Assembly: GCF_000972845.2 (NCBI RefSeq)
Contig: NC_040019.1
Location: 11,113,001 to 11,177,000 of the forward strand
From: Larimichthys crocea
Lineage: Eukaryota; Chordata; Actinopteri; Sciaenidae
Direction of reading: 5' to 3'
DNA: 64,000 nucleotides
The notes beneath the pieces are model-generated. The model searched no databases and was not told where the DNA came from. It saw only the letters and a list, made by a program, of their open reading frames with translations. Made by a program: the position numbers and the translations under genes. This document shows, piece by piece, positions 36,501 to 48,939 of the stretch; within the stretch, counting starts at the first letter, position 1, and every line of letters starts with the position of its first letter.

Positions 36501-39500
36501 AATTTGGCCGGCTACTGATAAACTGTTTGGGAATACTCCAAACTTCTGCTAGGAAGTACTGTTTTTCTAACTTTATTTTTAAGTGAAATGGTTTAGAGTT
36601 TAAATCAAGGCAGTGTGATGATTAGCCCATTAAGTGCATGTGTGTGCGTGCACGAGCATGTGACTGTTACTGCAGCTGGATTATCAGGCTGGCAGACACC
36701 TGTGATGTTGCAGCCTCTGCATCCTCGGATTAAATATGATTTGAGGGATTTAAGAAGCAGGATTTCCCTTGTTTTTCTGAAGCATCAGGGATATCTCTTT
36801 ATGTCCGTTGCAAAAAAAAAAAAAACAACAGCTAGTTTTTAAAGATAAACCAAATGTCAACAACAATGACACTGTTGTTACTCACCTCAACTCGTGCAGA
36901 TTTTTGAGAACCTCCTGCTGGGTGGCTACGACAGAACCCAAATGTTGTACGTCCAACTAAAAGGGAAATACAACATAATGGTCTGCATGTTAAACGCTGC
37001 AGTGTTGACATATGATAAAGCTGTCATAATTTTTTTTTATTAGTTTTCATAACCTCACTGACTCACAGTCATAAAAACACTGAAGTGAAAGCACTGGAAT
37101 TTTATTCTGTATTGATTTTGTTTTTGTTGCCAGAGGTATCAAAATTACTATTTCTGAACCTGATTTAAATCTATAAGTAACTAGAAATTAATCTAAATCT
37201 TAGGAAGGTAAAACACCCACTATTATTCGGTGTGCACTTGGTGTGAATCTCTCTTTGCAATGACATGCTCACCTGTCCCGACTCAGCGTTAGCCCCCTTC
37301 TTGCCAACCTCATCAGTGATGACAGAAACATATCGACGCTGCTCGTCCAGGATCATGGCGAGCTGCCGGTGCAGCTGTTTGATCTCCAGGTGGATCCGGT
37401 TCTGGCCTTCAAACACCTGACGGATCTCCCGGTCATTTACGGTCTCGTACAAATCCTCAACTACAGAAGATATAAAACACATCCAAAATGAGAGCAATTA
37501 AAATCTAAAAAGCTTGGTTTGGGAATGTCTCTGTGAGTATATTATCTGAACAAACTAAGCTAAATTGTTTGGAAAATATAAAACATAATATAGAACGGAT
37601 AGAAAATATATAAATAAATGCAAAATAATAGTTTATGATTTGGATTTCACATAAAAGATTTCAGAAAACTAACTTGGCTCTCCTTGGACGTCTGGGTGCT
37701 CTTTCTGAAACTCCTCTTTCTTTTTGTCGAGCTCTTGCTGGAAGTTCTGAAATTCTTCCTGGTACTTGTCCTTCTCTTCTTTAGGAATCTCAGATTCAGG
37801 TGGAGGCTTCAATGAGAAAGACAAAAAAAAAAACCCCTCTCCGAACTCAATAGAGGCTGTGCTTAAAGCTATGGTGTGCACATGCATGCGGCACACAGAG
37901 ACACACACAGCTACAGAGAAGAGAACAACAGCACACACTGGATTGTGGAAAAGTATTAGGAGCTCTGAGAAAATGTAGTTACCGGCTGCTGGCCTGGCTC
38001 TGTGAGTCTGAACAACAGGAACGACAAAACATCGTGGTCATCTGATGGAGGAAAGAAATTATGCGTTAGAAAATAACACAAATAAACAGAGTTGAAAACA
38101 CTGGCAGCACTTGACATTAAAGCACAGTAATAAGATAATAACAGGGTGATAATTATTTAGAGAAAAGTGACACTGGGCTAATACCATGTAATTACAGAGT
38201 GATAACTTAGAATTATATAGTTTATATAGTTAGAATTATGGTAATATTAGTTTATTTTCTGTAATAGGAGAATAGCAGTTCAGAAACACGAGTAACATTA
38301 GTAACATCTCATTATTAACAGTTACAATGGACTCACACTAGACTATCTCACAATACTGAGGTTGCATCAGGGTGAAAGAAAACATTAACACTGTTAATCA
38401 CTGTAAAAAATGGAGTAATACTAAGGTGGTAACAGCATAATAATAAGCCTATAATAATAAAATAATGAGCGAGTACACCTTTATTTGTACCTGTATCTAT
38501 TCAACGACTAAATTAGTCTGTACTCTGAATGTGTAGGGTTTACAACAGATGATAAATTGTTAATTTAAGCTGAAACTGATGTGGATTAATCAGAAGTTGC
38601 TATACTTATTAGAAAACTGTTTACAGAAGAGCCTCTGGTATGAGCTTCAGAGCAACAATATTGATCGTAATAGTCTTTTTTTTTATATAAAAGTTGATAT
38701 ATTTATTGTCTATTAGAAAAACGGATATTGACACATTACACTCTTTATCTGTATTGGATACTTGTTTCCGCCGAGTGCTTGCTTGACAAGAACAGAAAAG
38801 AAAAGGAAATACCAGAGAATCACCATCAGTAGTGGAAAATAACACTGAAATTCCTCTTCCCTCAACAACAAGAAGAGCTTTTCTTTTATTAATTATTTAT
38901 TACTACTCATTACTACTCTACTCATTTTAAATCCTACTTGAAACTAAACGGCCCTGTCTTGGAAACACAGTGGAATAAATGTAAATTAGCCTGATCATAC
39001 CTCCACACCTGACAATTTAAACTGAATAACTTTCTAACTCTACGGTCCCTCTGAGGGCCTACAGAGAAGTACGTGTACCTTTTTAAACAATACTGACATT
39101 AGAGCTTTTAAGGCTTTTTAAAACACAGAGAACAGAATAATACCTGCTAAACCACCAGTGGCAGCTGAAATGCCAAAGAATCCCTCAGTGGGAATGACCA
39201 TATTGTCCACCTTTGTGCAGAATTCGTAGTCCTCTTTGTCTGGAGTGAATCCATTGTTGATCAGTACCTGAGGAAGAAGACAGAATCATGATGCAGCCAA
39301 ACAAAACACTACTGGCTGTGCTGTCGTTTATCCCTTCATATATACAGATAAAAATATATCTGATACTCAACGTGTGAGTGTTTATTGTTTCTCCTACCGT
39401 CAGTGTCTTCTTGTAGTAGGTGATTTTGGCTCGGACAGGATACGGTTTGTTGCGGAAGTCTCGTAAACATGTACCGAGGGCCTGTGTGGTGCCGTCACTG

Positions 39501-42500
39501 GATCAAGACATAACATTTACATTCATCTACATATACAGCACTGGGATCCACAAAGACAGTACGATTACAGTTTATTAAAGAAGTGAATAACAATAATGCT
39601 CATGTGTGTTTTTGTAAACATTTATTTAGTGCCGTAAACAGTGTGAAGACAAACTGGAGTGGCACTGAAAACGTGATTCAAAGCTTTCACTGGAGATTAG
39701 GAGACGATAGAGGATTATTTACTTTCAAAGTAAATATAATCATATTTCCTAATCTGCTTTAAATTGTTTAAATATGAGCTGGTGATGACGTCAGGGCAAA
39801 GCAGAAGAAATGTTTTCTTACTTTTGATGGTCGTAAACAAGGTTGCCATTGTTTCCCACAACAATTATAGCTGGGTTATTTTTCTGGGGAGAAGATGAGA
39901 AAACAAGGAAACGGCATTCATCTTTATGTGTGTGTTTATTTATTCAGAAATATCAAACCCACACAGATAAAACAATATATATGCTGACCTATGAAAGATT
40001 TGTTTTTCAAGACAGTGATAGACATAAATGAGCAAAAATGATGCAAAATGTTAAATGTAAAGCTCACCGTTACGTCTTTATTTTTAGCACTCTATGTCTG
40101 TCTCTGTTACTAAACCAGCTGATAACAACTAAACAGAAGCAGTCTTTGTGTTGGTGTCGGCTACCTCTGTAGCTGAAGATCTTTGAACAAGAACAGGAAG
40201 AAACAAAGACTCTACCAGCAGCCTTCTTTCAACACAAAAACACCCCAAGGAACACTCATGGAAACATACAATCATTAATCGTTGAGGCTAAACAATAGTT
40301 GGTGAAGCGAAGTTGACACCAACCTTTCCATCATTGTCAAAAGAGTCAAAGAAGACTCCAACTCCATTCCACTGGTCGGCAGCACCGTACACTGGGCCGT
40401 CGAGGCCTTGTGCAGTGGTGAACCACACAGCCTGTCAAAGGAAAAAAATGTGGTGCAAATATTAGTTTGTTTTAGCATCCTTTATAAAAACAGATGTCAA
40501 AGGATGTAGCCATTATGTTCTGATAGATTTCTAATGAAACAGTGAATGAGAGAGTAATTACAGTATTTATGTGTATTTATGCTGTTGTGAATCATCCGGA
40601 GGCAACTACAGAAAACAGTATTATTTAATGTGCGTTAAAGATCAATTTTCGGGGAATCCTTTCATGTGATCATCTCCTCTGATCAGTGTGTGTGTTTGTG
40701 CAAAAGTATATTTCCGCAAATTATGTTACAACTGAAGTGTTTCAAGTAATAAAGGTTGACCGGTTGTAATCAAGCACTTCTTCATGAAGCTCTACGCTAC
40801 AAACATTTTGGTCTGTATTCAAAAGCACTGAGGTTTAATACCCAGCCCTGGTGTAGATGGATACAGTATGAGATACAGTAAGTGTGCCAGTCTAGTGTTG
40901 TTTCAGAGTAAGTGTGCTCCTGGTCTCCGTGGTTCTGGACTGAAGTTTACTTAAATAACAACTACTATCAAGTTACAGTCTTTCTTACCAATCCATCCGC
41001 TCCCATTCTGCCTCTTCCAGATACTCTGAAGGTCACCTCGGCCTCCCAGTGTTCAAAGTTGACTCTGTTTTTCGTCCACACAGTGCCCCTCTGACTCCTG
41101 AGGGATGGCGTGATACGCACCTGGTCTGCACTGGGAATCGCATCTGGGATGGAGGGGAGAGATGGGTTGAATTTGCAAAATAAAATATACAGAGACAGAT
41201 GTTTTTTGTGTGTCTTCCTCTTCCACTCCGATCTGAGAAGCTCATGCCTGCTAACTAGTAGTATTACTGTTAATGAAAATGATTGAAAGTGCCTACTTTC
41301 TACTCTTATCGCTGCCTCAGTAAGTGACTCAGACTTAGATTTGTTTGTACAGTCTAAGTTTACACAGCGTTACATGAACTGTTAATCTCACTACGTATCA
41401 GTAGCTGCTTTCCTCTGTTACATGTCATTGTGACTCGAATAACTTACTGGCCAGACAAAACAGAAGTGTAGACATCCACTTTTGTTATTGTAGCCGTCTG
41501 TGGACACGCAGACCTCCGTGTTACTACTTTTTATACAGAGAGACTGGACAAAAAAAAAAAGAGGCTTTTTGTGGGCAGACGTACAATTTTACGTACAATT
41601 CCTCTGCATTACTGTTACGAGAGTTTGTTAAGTTCACATCGAGGGTAGGAGGAGGTGAAATGCTGCCCCCTATCCTTTGCATGTAGAGCACGTGGAAAGA
41701 AATAGACAAAAATAACTTGGTGGTCTGAGCAAGTTTGAAAGTGAGCGTTTGCAGCCGGGTGCTGTGTTATGGACGCCGACGTCTCAGTCTTAAGAAGTTT
41801 TTTAAAGATATTTTGGGGTGTTTTTTTTAATGCTTTATTAGACAGTGACAGCTGGAGCGATGGACAGGATTTGTTAAGGGAGAGAGAAAGAGAGAGAGAG
41901 AGAGGATGGATGAAGCAAAGAACCTCGGCTGGTATCAAACCAAATGTGGCAAGGACCGCAGCATTGACACATGGGGCACGCGCTCTGCCAGCCAAGCAGA
42001 AATCCCAAAACATTACCCCGGGTCTAAATCGTGAGGCCTATTTTTGTGTCGTGACAGTCAAGTGAACTGGACAAAAAAATACGTGTGGCCATCCTGATGC
42101 GGTCTGGAGGTTTGATGTGGTAACCTGTAATGACTTGAGTCTTGTTTCCTGTCATTATAGAGGTATTTCCTGTCACATCCTCTTTGTAGCAAAAAGAAAA
42201 GAAAATCCTCCCCCCTAAATCAATCCTGAACTGGAGATAGGGTGCTGTAATCTCATGCTGTCTTTATTGAATGTTCATGTCAGCAACTGGACACCTCAGT
42301 GTGTGATGCAAGAATCCAAAGGCCCAAAGTTCAACACTTCAGCTGTATGTGTATGCAGCAATCTTCAGGCTTTTAAACCTGCTGTTTTGTTTTTTTTTAG
42401 CACACATGTGAATTTTACTGTGAAAAAAAGGAAGATATGTGAATGAAGGAAGCGAGCTGCTGTCAGCTGTGAGCGGAAACACAGCCCCGCTACACGCATG

Positions 42501-42817
42501 AACAACCTCAACACTCACAAACAAACACGGCTGTGTTAGAGTCTAAAGAGCAGACGGACAGCGGCTCGGAGATGTTGACAGCTGGACACAAACTTACTTC
42601 CAGTGTGGATCCAAAACGGGATACTGCCGTCCGTCTGAGACAGGTGCGGTCCTTTGAAGCTGTATTTGTACTCAAAGCGGCGGTGAGGAGGTTCTTCGGA
42701 CGTCGAGGCACCTGCGGCGACGTCGGCGACGCTGCGGTGAAATATTAACGTGGTGAGAAAAGTTAAAATCAACAGACGAGCGTTTGCAGCCGGGCGCTGC
42801 GCTATGGACACCGCCAT
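32385..42817 (-). CDS. lman1: ERGIC-53 (LMAN1), ER-Golgi cargo lectin
   Basis: Mannose-binding cargo receptor that cycles between ER and ERGIC and, with MCFD2, exports clotting factors V and VIII. Thirteen exons (514 aa; human 510): 42598..42817, 40989..41143, 40324..40431, 39822..39883, 39398..39497, 39144..39267, 37983..38041, 37674..37806, 37273..37460, 36886..36956, 32732..32894, 32513..32637, 32385..32421. All phases join. A signal peptide is followed by the L-type lectin domain (FEYKYSFKGPHL to GISAATGGLADDHDV), which contains the FDSFDNDGKKNNP Ca/mannose-binding segment and YDHQN. A coiled-coil stalk follows (FQQELDKKKEEFQKEHPD). CPELPPMPSC provides the two inter-subunit cysteines. The TM helix FVIFIVVQSVLFFCYIMY precedes the KKFF tail, the ER export/retrieval signal. 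The exon 8 donor is GTTAGT, and exon 3 uses GTTGGT. Confidence 0.96.
33287..33310. repeat. Poly-A tract in lman1 intron 10
   Basis: About 24 consecutive A residues. No SINE body was recognised immediately before it. Confidence 0.8.
33508..33597. repeat. (ATA)n microsatellite in lman1 intron 10
   Basis: About 90 bp of uninterrupted AAT/ATA trinucleotides, the longest microsatellite in the window. Confidence 0.97.
34078..34225 (+). repeat. Dispersed teleost repeat, family A
   Basis: Contains TTAGCTTAGCTTAGCATAAA, GGAGAAACAGGTTGCCTGGC and TTGTTTAATCTGTGTAAAAA, better preserved than the copy at 868-1010. Within lman1 intron 10. Confidence 0.65.
34500..35060. promoter_or_regulatory. Candidate conserved block in lman1 intron 10
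   Basis: Mixed-composition, non-repetitive segment inside the 4-kb intron, with sites such as ATCTAATTTG, ATCTAATCG and a TGTCAATCA (PBX/MEIS-like) motif near 35003. The texture differs from the AT-rich intron around it. The rest of intron 10 (35.1-36.2 kb) shows nothing I can name. Confidence 0.2.
41743..41780 (-). pseudogene. Decayed copy of lman1 exon 1 fragment in intron 1
   Basis: 38 bp matching lman1 exon 1 (42778..42815) at 33 of 38 positions. On the minus strand the copy reads ASITQHPAANAH against VSIAQRPAANAR of exon 1. It lacks the ATG and runs into unrelated sequence on both sides. Three of the five differences are C-to-T on the plus strand, two of them at CpG, as expected of decay in methylated intron DNA. 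Confidence 0.6.
41815..42030 (-). mobile_element. Diverged tRNA-derived SINE in lman1 intron 1
   Basis: Reverse orientation. It shows the usual tail-to-head order: T-rich start, TTTAATGCTTTATTAGACAG, GA-repeat stretch, then a degenerate reverse B box (TGGTATCAAACC) and a reverse A-box region (GCGCTCTGCCAGCCAAGC). An old copy, lying about 35 bp from the exon 1 fragment. Confidence 0.6.
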
Positions 42818-42960
42818 GTTTCTGTATCACTGCTGACGTAGCGCTGAGTCCACGCGCATGACGGGACGCCTGTAGGGCCAACAGGGCGTTTTCTGATTGG
42901 TCCGTTTGTTGGTGCCGCTTTTCTTCTTCTCCGGTTTTTTATGTGTGTGTGTGTGTGTTA
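42818..42960 (-). promoter_or_regulatory. lman1 promoter region
   Basis: CpG-rich stretch directly upstream of the ATG, without a TATA box. A CCAAT box (minus strand, 42896-42900) lies about 80 nt before the ATG, and a TGACGTAG resembling the XBP1/ATF6 UPRE (TGACGTGG, one mismatch) lies at 42834-42841. A CCACG at 42850-42854 is not spaced as in a classical ERSE. LMAN1 is a known unfolded-protein-response target, which makes these sites plausible. Confidence 0.5.
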
Positions 42961-43254
42961 CAGCTGAGGTTGATAAGTGACGTCACGTCGTCAAGTAAAC
43001 AAATAAAAGATACAGCCTTAGGCATCATATAATTATGAGGATTAATCTACCAGTTGTGTTCTCTTAATTGTGTGACTCATTTTTTGGCACACACACAAAA
43101 AAATTATCAACTACCTAAAGCTTAAAAAGTTACAGATTTTCATAATACGGCAGACATAAAATATATTATGCACAACTCTGTTTTCATTAGTGTATAATTA
43201 CCTGAAAATAACAATCTTTTTGTATTTTTCCTAGTTTAAATCAAATCAAGTTTA

Positions 43255-43623
43255 TCCCAGATAACAAATATTTTGGCTGTATTATGGCATACATTTGGCA
43301 TTTTTGGCTTTCTTTTGGCATTAGGAAAGCCTTTTGACATTACCTGTGGTATGATTAGGGTTATCCATAATAGATAAGGAGGCGCCAGCAATATATGGCT
43401 GAGTTAAGGCATGTTTATGGCCTGCCAGAAGATTGGGCGCGAGTGGGAACAGCTGATTTGGGGCATTTATGGCTATATTTTGAAGTCCACAATTTGTTTT
43501 GGGTGAATTTTGGCTCCCTTTTGGTATGATTTTGGCTTTCCTAATTTGGGCCTAGACATGACCTTGCCAAATGAAAGCCAGATTTCGGCCAAAGCGAAGC
43601 CAAAAGATTTTTGCTATCTGGGA
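43255..43623. mobile_element. Non-autonomous DNA transposon (TIR element, 369 bp)
   Basis: Terminal inverted repeats of about 25 bp: the left end starts TCCCAGATAACAAA and continues to TTTTGGCT, and the right end read in reverse starts TCCCAGATAGCAAA and continues to TTTTGGCT. The interior is rich in TTTGGC/GCCAAA words. It has no transposase frame. A target-site duplication is not evident, so the superfamily is undetermined. Confidence 0.7.
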
Positions 43624-43879
43624 GCCGAATGGCTTTACAACAAAACCATAAAACAATACATAACAGATACATAACAAACAAATACAATTAAAAGTGCTGC
43701 AGTGCTGCAGGGTATTTAAAAGCCTTCCAGAAATACATAGAAAGGAGCAGACAGAATGAGTACACCTAAGAAACAGTACTGCCCCAGTCAGAATTGAAAC
43801 GCCAATCTAAAAAAGTGGGTCTTAAGCTTAAATTTAAAGGCTGAAATCAGTAGTGGTGCAAATGAATTAAAATTATCTA

Positions 43880-44050
43880 AAGGGGCCTCAGTTAGCTCAC
43901 AAGATAAAGTCTGCTCCTCATGTCCAAAGGCCAAGGGGTCAAATCCAATCTGTGGCCCATTGCGTCATGTCGTCCTCCCTCTCCCTCTCTCTCTCTCTCC
44001 CACTCTCCTGTCACTCCTCTAGCTGTATCTGTCAAATAAATAATGATTAA
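43880..44050 (+). mobile_element. Diverged tRNA-derived SINE
   Basis: TTAGCTCACAAGATAAAGTC (A-box region), GGTCAAATCCAATC (decayed B box), then GTGGCCCATTGCGTCATGTC, a CT-rich stretch and CTGTCAAATAAATAATG at the 3' end, the order of a familiar teleost SINE. Confidence 0.6.
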
Positions 44051-44099
44051 AATGTTTCTACAGTAGTCCAGAACAAACAAAATATTGGCTCTACATATG

Positions 44100-44210
44100 C
44101 GTGTTTTCTTTAGCCACTACTGCTTCTCCTTAGGAAGGCGAGTGTGAGGTGAGGAGATTGCAAGGCAACAATTACACTACTAAATCCTGCACACTGGTCC
44201 TTTAAGGAGA
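44100..44210 (-). repeat. Dispersed teleost repeat, family B (reverse end)
   Basis: ACTACTAAATCCTGCACACT followed by GGTCCTTTAAGG is the reverse complement of the end of the family seen at 22.88 and 52.5 kb. Confidence 0.5.
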
Positions 44211-45709
44211 TGTCATTATATAGCTTTATGTGTCCATTGCTGAATGTGTGCAACAGAATATACTATACTATCATATACTACTATACTATATATTGTTCAG
44301 ATAACTTCCCTACAAATTGTTGATAATATAGAATTGACAATTCAGTTGTTTATATCTTTAAAAGTCTTTCTATTATCTAACCAACAATACACAATTTTAT
44401 TATTATTATTTATTTTTTTATACAATTTCAATGTCAAAATTTGTCAAAATCCACATGGAGGTTTTAGTCCGTTCAGCATCTGTATTACCTGTGTTGTTCT
44501 GGACCAGCTCATAAGCCTGCATAGGGTCAGTGAGAGGTTAGCTGACAAAGCCGTGCTGGCTGCAGGAGCTTTCACTGCAGTGTGAAAGCCTCAGTGGGAG
44601 ACGGGGAGATGACACAATTATGTGCCACTCACTTTCTATTTACTCTCACCGGATTCTTCCTATTGCTTCTGGAGGTGCAGCAACACTTATTGTGAGGGCC
44701 TGTGATTACGGGTTCAGGAACAAAACAAGCTATTTGTGGTGACACTAATCTAGGGATTTTGACTATTCTGGCAAATGATCAGCAAATATAAGGACTGATC
44801 TGCACAAGTCTAGTTTTGCGCTGTAGTAATTTCACAAGCAAAGAATATATTTTCTTTTTAAGTGTTTAACCTTTTGATTTTCACTAGTTTACTAGATAAA
44901 ACACCTATAGTGCCAGTCATACAACTGAAAACTTGGATCTAGCTTGCTCTGTCTCACCTTAGTGTACTTTCTTCTGGGTAAATTTGTTGTGTTGTGTTAT
45001 TGTTTAACATATTTTCCACACTAAATAAAAAAAATATAAAAGCAATGAAAATGCAAAAATGCATAGACATTTCCTCTCTTATTGTAGCCAAACGATGAAC
45101 TCTCAGGATGGATGAGCAGAAAACACCTGTAGTCTCACATGCATGTGTTTTTGCTCATACATAACTTACATTTACACCATTATCAGAGATTTATTGCCTT
45201 TCATTTGTGAAAATCTAGTGAATTAAGATCAGAAAAAAAGTCACAAGAATTCAACTTTTTTCCAAGTTTTCTACAGCTAGAATAACAGAAGATAGTTATT
45301 CACCAATAAAGAAAAGATGGCAAAATAGTTCCCTTTCCGCATTGAAGGGATTAATGTCAGTGTCAAGCACAATAAAACATCCATGGTATGACAGGAATGG
45401 GAAATTTCTGCTTCTCATTAAACTAGTTCCATGTAGTGTTTTAAATAATATGTGTTGTAGTAAGGCACACAGTAAATGCACAGGCGTGTATCAGAGAAGC
45501 TTCAGGGTGTGCAAAAGATCACTCTTGATGATTTTTATGGGAAAAAACTAATTACAATACAGTAAAGAATAACAGAATATATGTGAAAACTGCATTTTAG
45601 AACACCTCTATAAACCTCCAACAAACCATCAACTACATCAGAAAGTAATTCTAAATGGAGTACATTAAATTATAAAACAGGTGCTAACATTTAAAACTCT
45701 AACAAAGTC

Positions 45710-45990
45710 TAACAAGTGGATTTAGAGAGCAGAGAAAATAGAGGCCTTCGTCCCTTTGTCTAAAGAAGTCCTCATTAGAGAGTTAAACCACACTCTTTGT
45801 TAGGAAATGCAGGATTTAAATAACAATAGCAATGCTAATGGATCCATTTACGGCTGGACAATGGGAACCTGTAGGATGTTAATGGGTCACTGAGACTGTG
45901 AATAGCCCATCACATGAGTCAGCACAAATATTTGGTCAGGGAATTACACAACGCTGTAGTAAATGTATCTCAGAAGTGACAAGTTGATCC
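45710..45990. promoter_or_regulatory. Candidate conserved non-coding block
   Basis: Non-repetitive segment with CCTCATTAGAGAG, AATAACAATAGCAATGCTAATG and CACATGAGTCAGC (AP-1/MAF-like TGAGTCAGC). Downstream of ccbe1 and upstream of lman1. Recognised by texture only. Confidence 0.25.
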
Positions 45991-46679
45991 GGAGCATGAA
46001 ATATTGATTTGATATTGTTTAAATAATACTATATTTAAAATACTGCTTGGGTGTCTATTTGATCAGTCTATACTCATACTGAATAGTTTGATCTGGTTTT
46101 GACCACAATCAACCTCATATATTATAATTTCCTACTTCACCTTTCTGTGTATTGTTTGCCGTTATTTGGAGTCAAAAACTGGCCTCATCAAATACAACAA
46201 ATAAATGTTGCGCATTGGACTGCTTGTTCCTGAAGGATCTAAAGATGTTTGTATTACCCATGTCACATTAGGGGGAAAGGGAGAGTGGCTTGTCACCTCC
46301 TGCTGTGACACCGCAGCTTAGTTAAACGAAGCCTGTTGCTTCATGGTGTTTATTCATACCTGAAAAGCACAAAGCAATCCATTATCACATGAACAAAATG
46401 TCTGCTGAGATGACAGCATGCTAAGGAAATGTCCTGTGGTTGAGCCCGCTGTGCTCTTAAGTTCACCACCATGATGCAAATCCTTAAACTGGCCATAGAG
46501 GACCAGGAGTGGAACATGATTTTTATGTTTAAGTTACCATCTAACTGAGCTTGATTTTTCTTTAGTGTTTCTGCAATGTCATATATAATGCGACTGTTTC
46601 TAACAGGAGACATACAAGCCCCATTCATCATTTGCTTCGTGATCATTTCAAACACTAATTAAACACTACAAAGATTTAA

Positions 46680-48450
46680 TGATTACTTCACATCAGAGCT
46701 GTATAGACTGCCTTTGCTGCTGTATTATTTGTTTGCTCAATTCTGTGCACATAGGCCACATACTCACCCTTAACAATGCAGAAGGACTAAACCTTTATTT
46801 CAGATTGCTTCAACACAGTCCAGTGTGGTCCGGGGGAAGAGAGGGCACTTATTGTCCACTAAGGACTTTGCCACATTCATTTGAAGAGCAGCCCTCTCTC
46901 ATTTTTAACAGACACACTAAACGATGGGCCCCAAACAATACAGAACAGATCCCTTTATGCACACAAGTGCTCACCGTTTCGGCAACCACTGTGTGCCCTC
47001 CACCACTTCTTCTTCTTTTCAGATACCTGCACATAAGTGAAAGATGTGGAGGACACAAAAGATATTCTCAACTTTCCTTTTCTCCCCATTCTGTGAAACA
47101 GGCCCATTTTAAAGCTTTTATTTGTGCAAAGCCTCTCATTAACTTCGCTCATGCTGCCTCCCTCGGCTTGCCATTGCTTAAGTACTGGGTGTTGTAAAAA
47201 AGCTACCAATTAGTCCCTCATCAGCTCCAATTAGAGGAGACAAAGCCTGAGTAAAGATAACTCAATGAGAGGGAGAGGTGGAAGGGTAAGGGCTGTCTAC
47301 GTGTGTTTTTTGTGTGTGTAGGTGTGTGTGTGCATGCTTGTATTTGTGTACATGTGTGTAGCCCTGTGCCGGCACAACATAGTTTGTATTAATTGAGGAA
47401 CTTGTGGCCATTCATTTTGACCCACTGCAGCACAGGTCCATTCACTCTCCAGGCTCCTCAGCGGACCCTTTTCTGAGGGCCAAGTGTTGTTGTGCTGGGA
47501 AGACAGGCCCCCCAGGAGTCCCAGAAAGAGAGCCATTCAATCCTCTCTACCTGTTTGCAGCATATAAAGCACTTAGGACCAGGCCGATCTCTCATTATTG
47601 TCTCCTTCACTCTCAATACTTCCTTAAACTTAGGCTCCGACAAGAGCAAGCCCTTTTAAAGGGGGGAAATAGGGGATGTATGTTAAGGGGGTGCCTTTCG
47701 CCTCATTAGAATTGAATTTGCTCTGTCTTGTAATTACGTCGGAGGGCAACAATGTACTTGTTTCATCATAATCTTCACTGAATAGAGGGTTTTTGGGGCA
47801 GTTAATTTGCAGCTCACACTAATGCATTAATTAATGAATTGGGTAACACTAATTTTCTCTATGCCGCCTCTCTCTGTTTGTTTCCTCCATCATTTTCCAA
47901 TAGTTCTGGGCAGCCGCTACTAATAAAATTACCTCATTAAGGCCATTATTGCAGCACAGTAACTCACTAATTCATTTGCTATTAAACATTTTCTTTGGAT
48001 GGGGGCTGGGTGTGTGATGGTTCCTATTCAGCGTTGCATCTTTTTGTGGGTAGTTCTAAATAATGAGGGGGACAAGCAGGGAGATATAATTAGGAACAAG
48101 GGGGCACTTCAGCAAATATTTGAAATCTTTTAAGGCTTGCTCTTGTATGATGGTGATTAATTACTTCCACAAGGGATTTTGGAGAAATGTATTGCCAAGT
48201 TTTTTCCCCCCTGTCTTTCCCTGGATGAGATGACCAATGCTTGTTAAAAGGATGTGCACAGGACTTTAATTTCGGCCCCTCTTTAATCAAATGCAAACCA
48301 TGACATGCGCTGTTCTCTGAAAATAGGCCTTTTGTCAAACAAATGCCAACATGTAAACAATGATGGAGTGTTTGATGAACGTGGCATGTGACTGTTTTAT
48401 AGTAATGCTTGGCATGCACAGTTTTTGTTTATTTTGTTGATGAAATGATG
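46680..48450. promoter_or_regulatory. Candidate enhancer cluster downstream of ccbe1
   Basis: A 1.8-kb non-repetitive tract of balanced composition. The densest part, 47.70-48.0 kb, carries TGTAATTACG, CAGTTAATTTGC, AATGCATTAATTAATGAATTG, ACCTCATTAAGG and CACTAATTCATTTGC, a series of TAATTA/ATTA homeodomain cores and an octamer-like word. This texture is typical of deeply conserved developmental enhancers in vertebrate gene deserts. The target gene is unknown, and ccbe1 or lman1 are nearest. Confidence 0.35.
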
Positions 48451-48939
48451 ATAATATTGATGGTTATGATGACGCAATTGTTAGTTTTTAGATATTGTTT
48501 GATTGTTATGTTCTCAGAATATGTAACAAAGTTGATGAAGATGATTGCTTTGCTTCCAGAAATGAAATGTAACAGATTATCACGACGTGGTCACAATAAT
48601 TACTCTGACAGAGACAGGCCAGGTGTATTAAATATGTCTTTTTCAGTTAGTATCATTACTGGTGGCCGGCAACCATGTTGTCAAACATCTTTGAGAGGAA
48701 AGACGTTAAATATTGTTACATAAGATTAACTGAAACCAGACATCACCCACACCGAGTGAACATCTCCACAAAGCTTCATTCATGATTGTGTTTTGATGAT
48801 CTTCATGCACTTCTGTGTGAACTACCCTGCAAAGTTTAATGAGTTCACCAAACTGTGTGTGGTGCATCATTCAGAAGGGTTGTAATCGCACAGTTCATGC
48901 TGTATGACTGACATATGACTGCCACCTACTGGATTGAAA

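Noticed and set aside
36240..36560. Possible old hAT-like element or exon in lman1 intron 10
   Set aside because: Some phrases felt familiar, but no terminal repeats or target-site duplication could be found, and the open frames on both strands have no homology I recognise.
41615..42013. 132-codon minus-strand open frame in lman1 intron 1
   Set aside because: Runs through a decayed exon 1 fragment and a SINE. No signal peptide start, no splice-compatible edges and no coherent domain.
46679..47209. Overlapping open frames on both strands of about 70-170 codons
   Set aside because: No recognisable family, no splice context, and both strands are open in the same place. It fits better as non-coding enhancer-like sequence.
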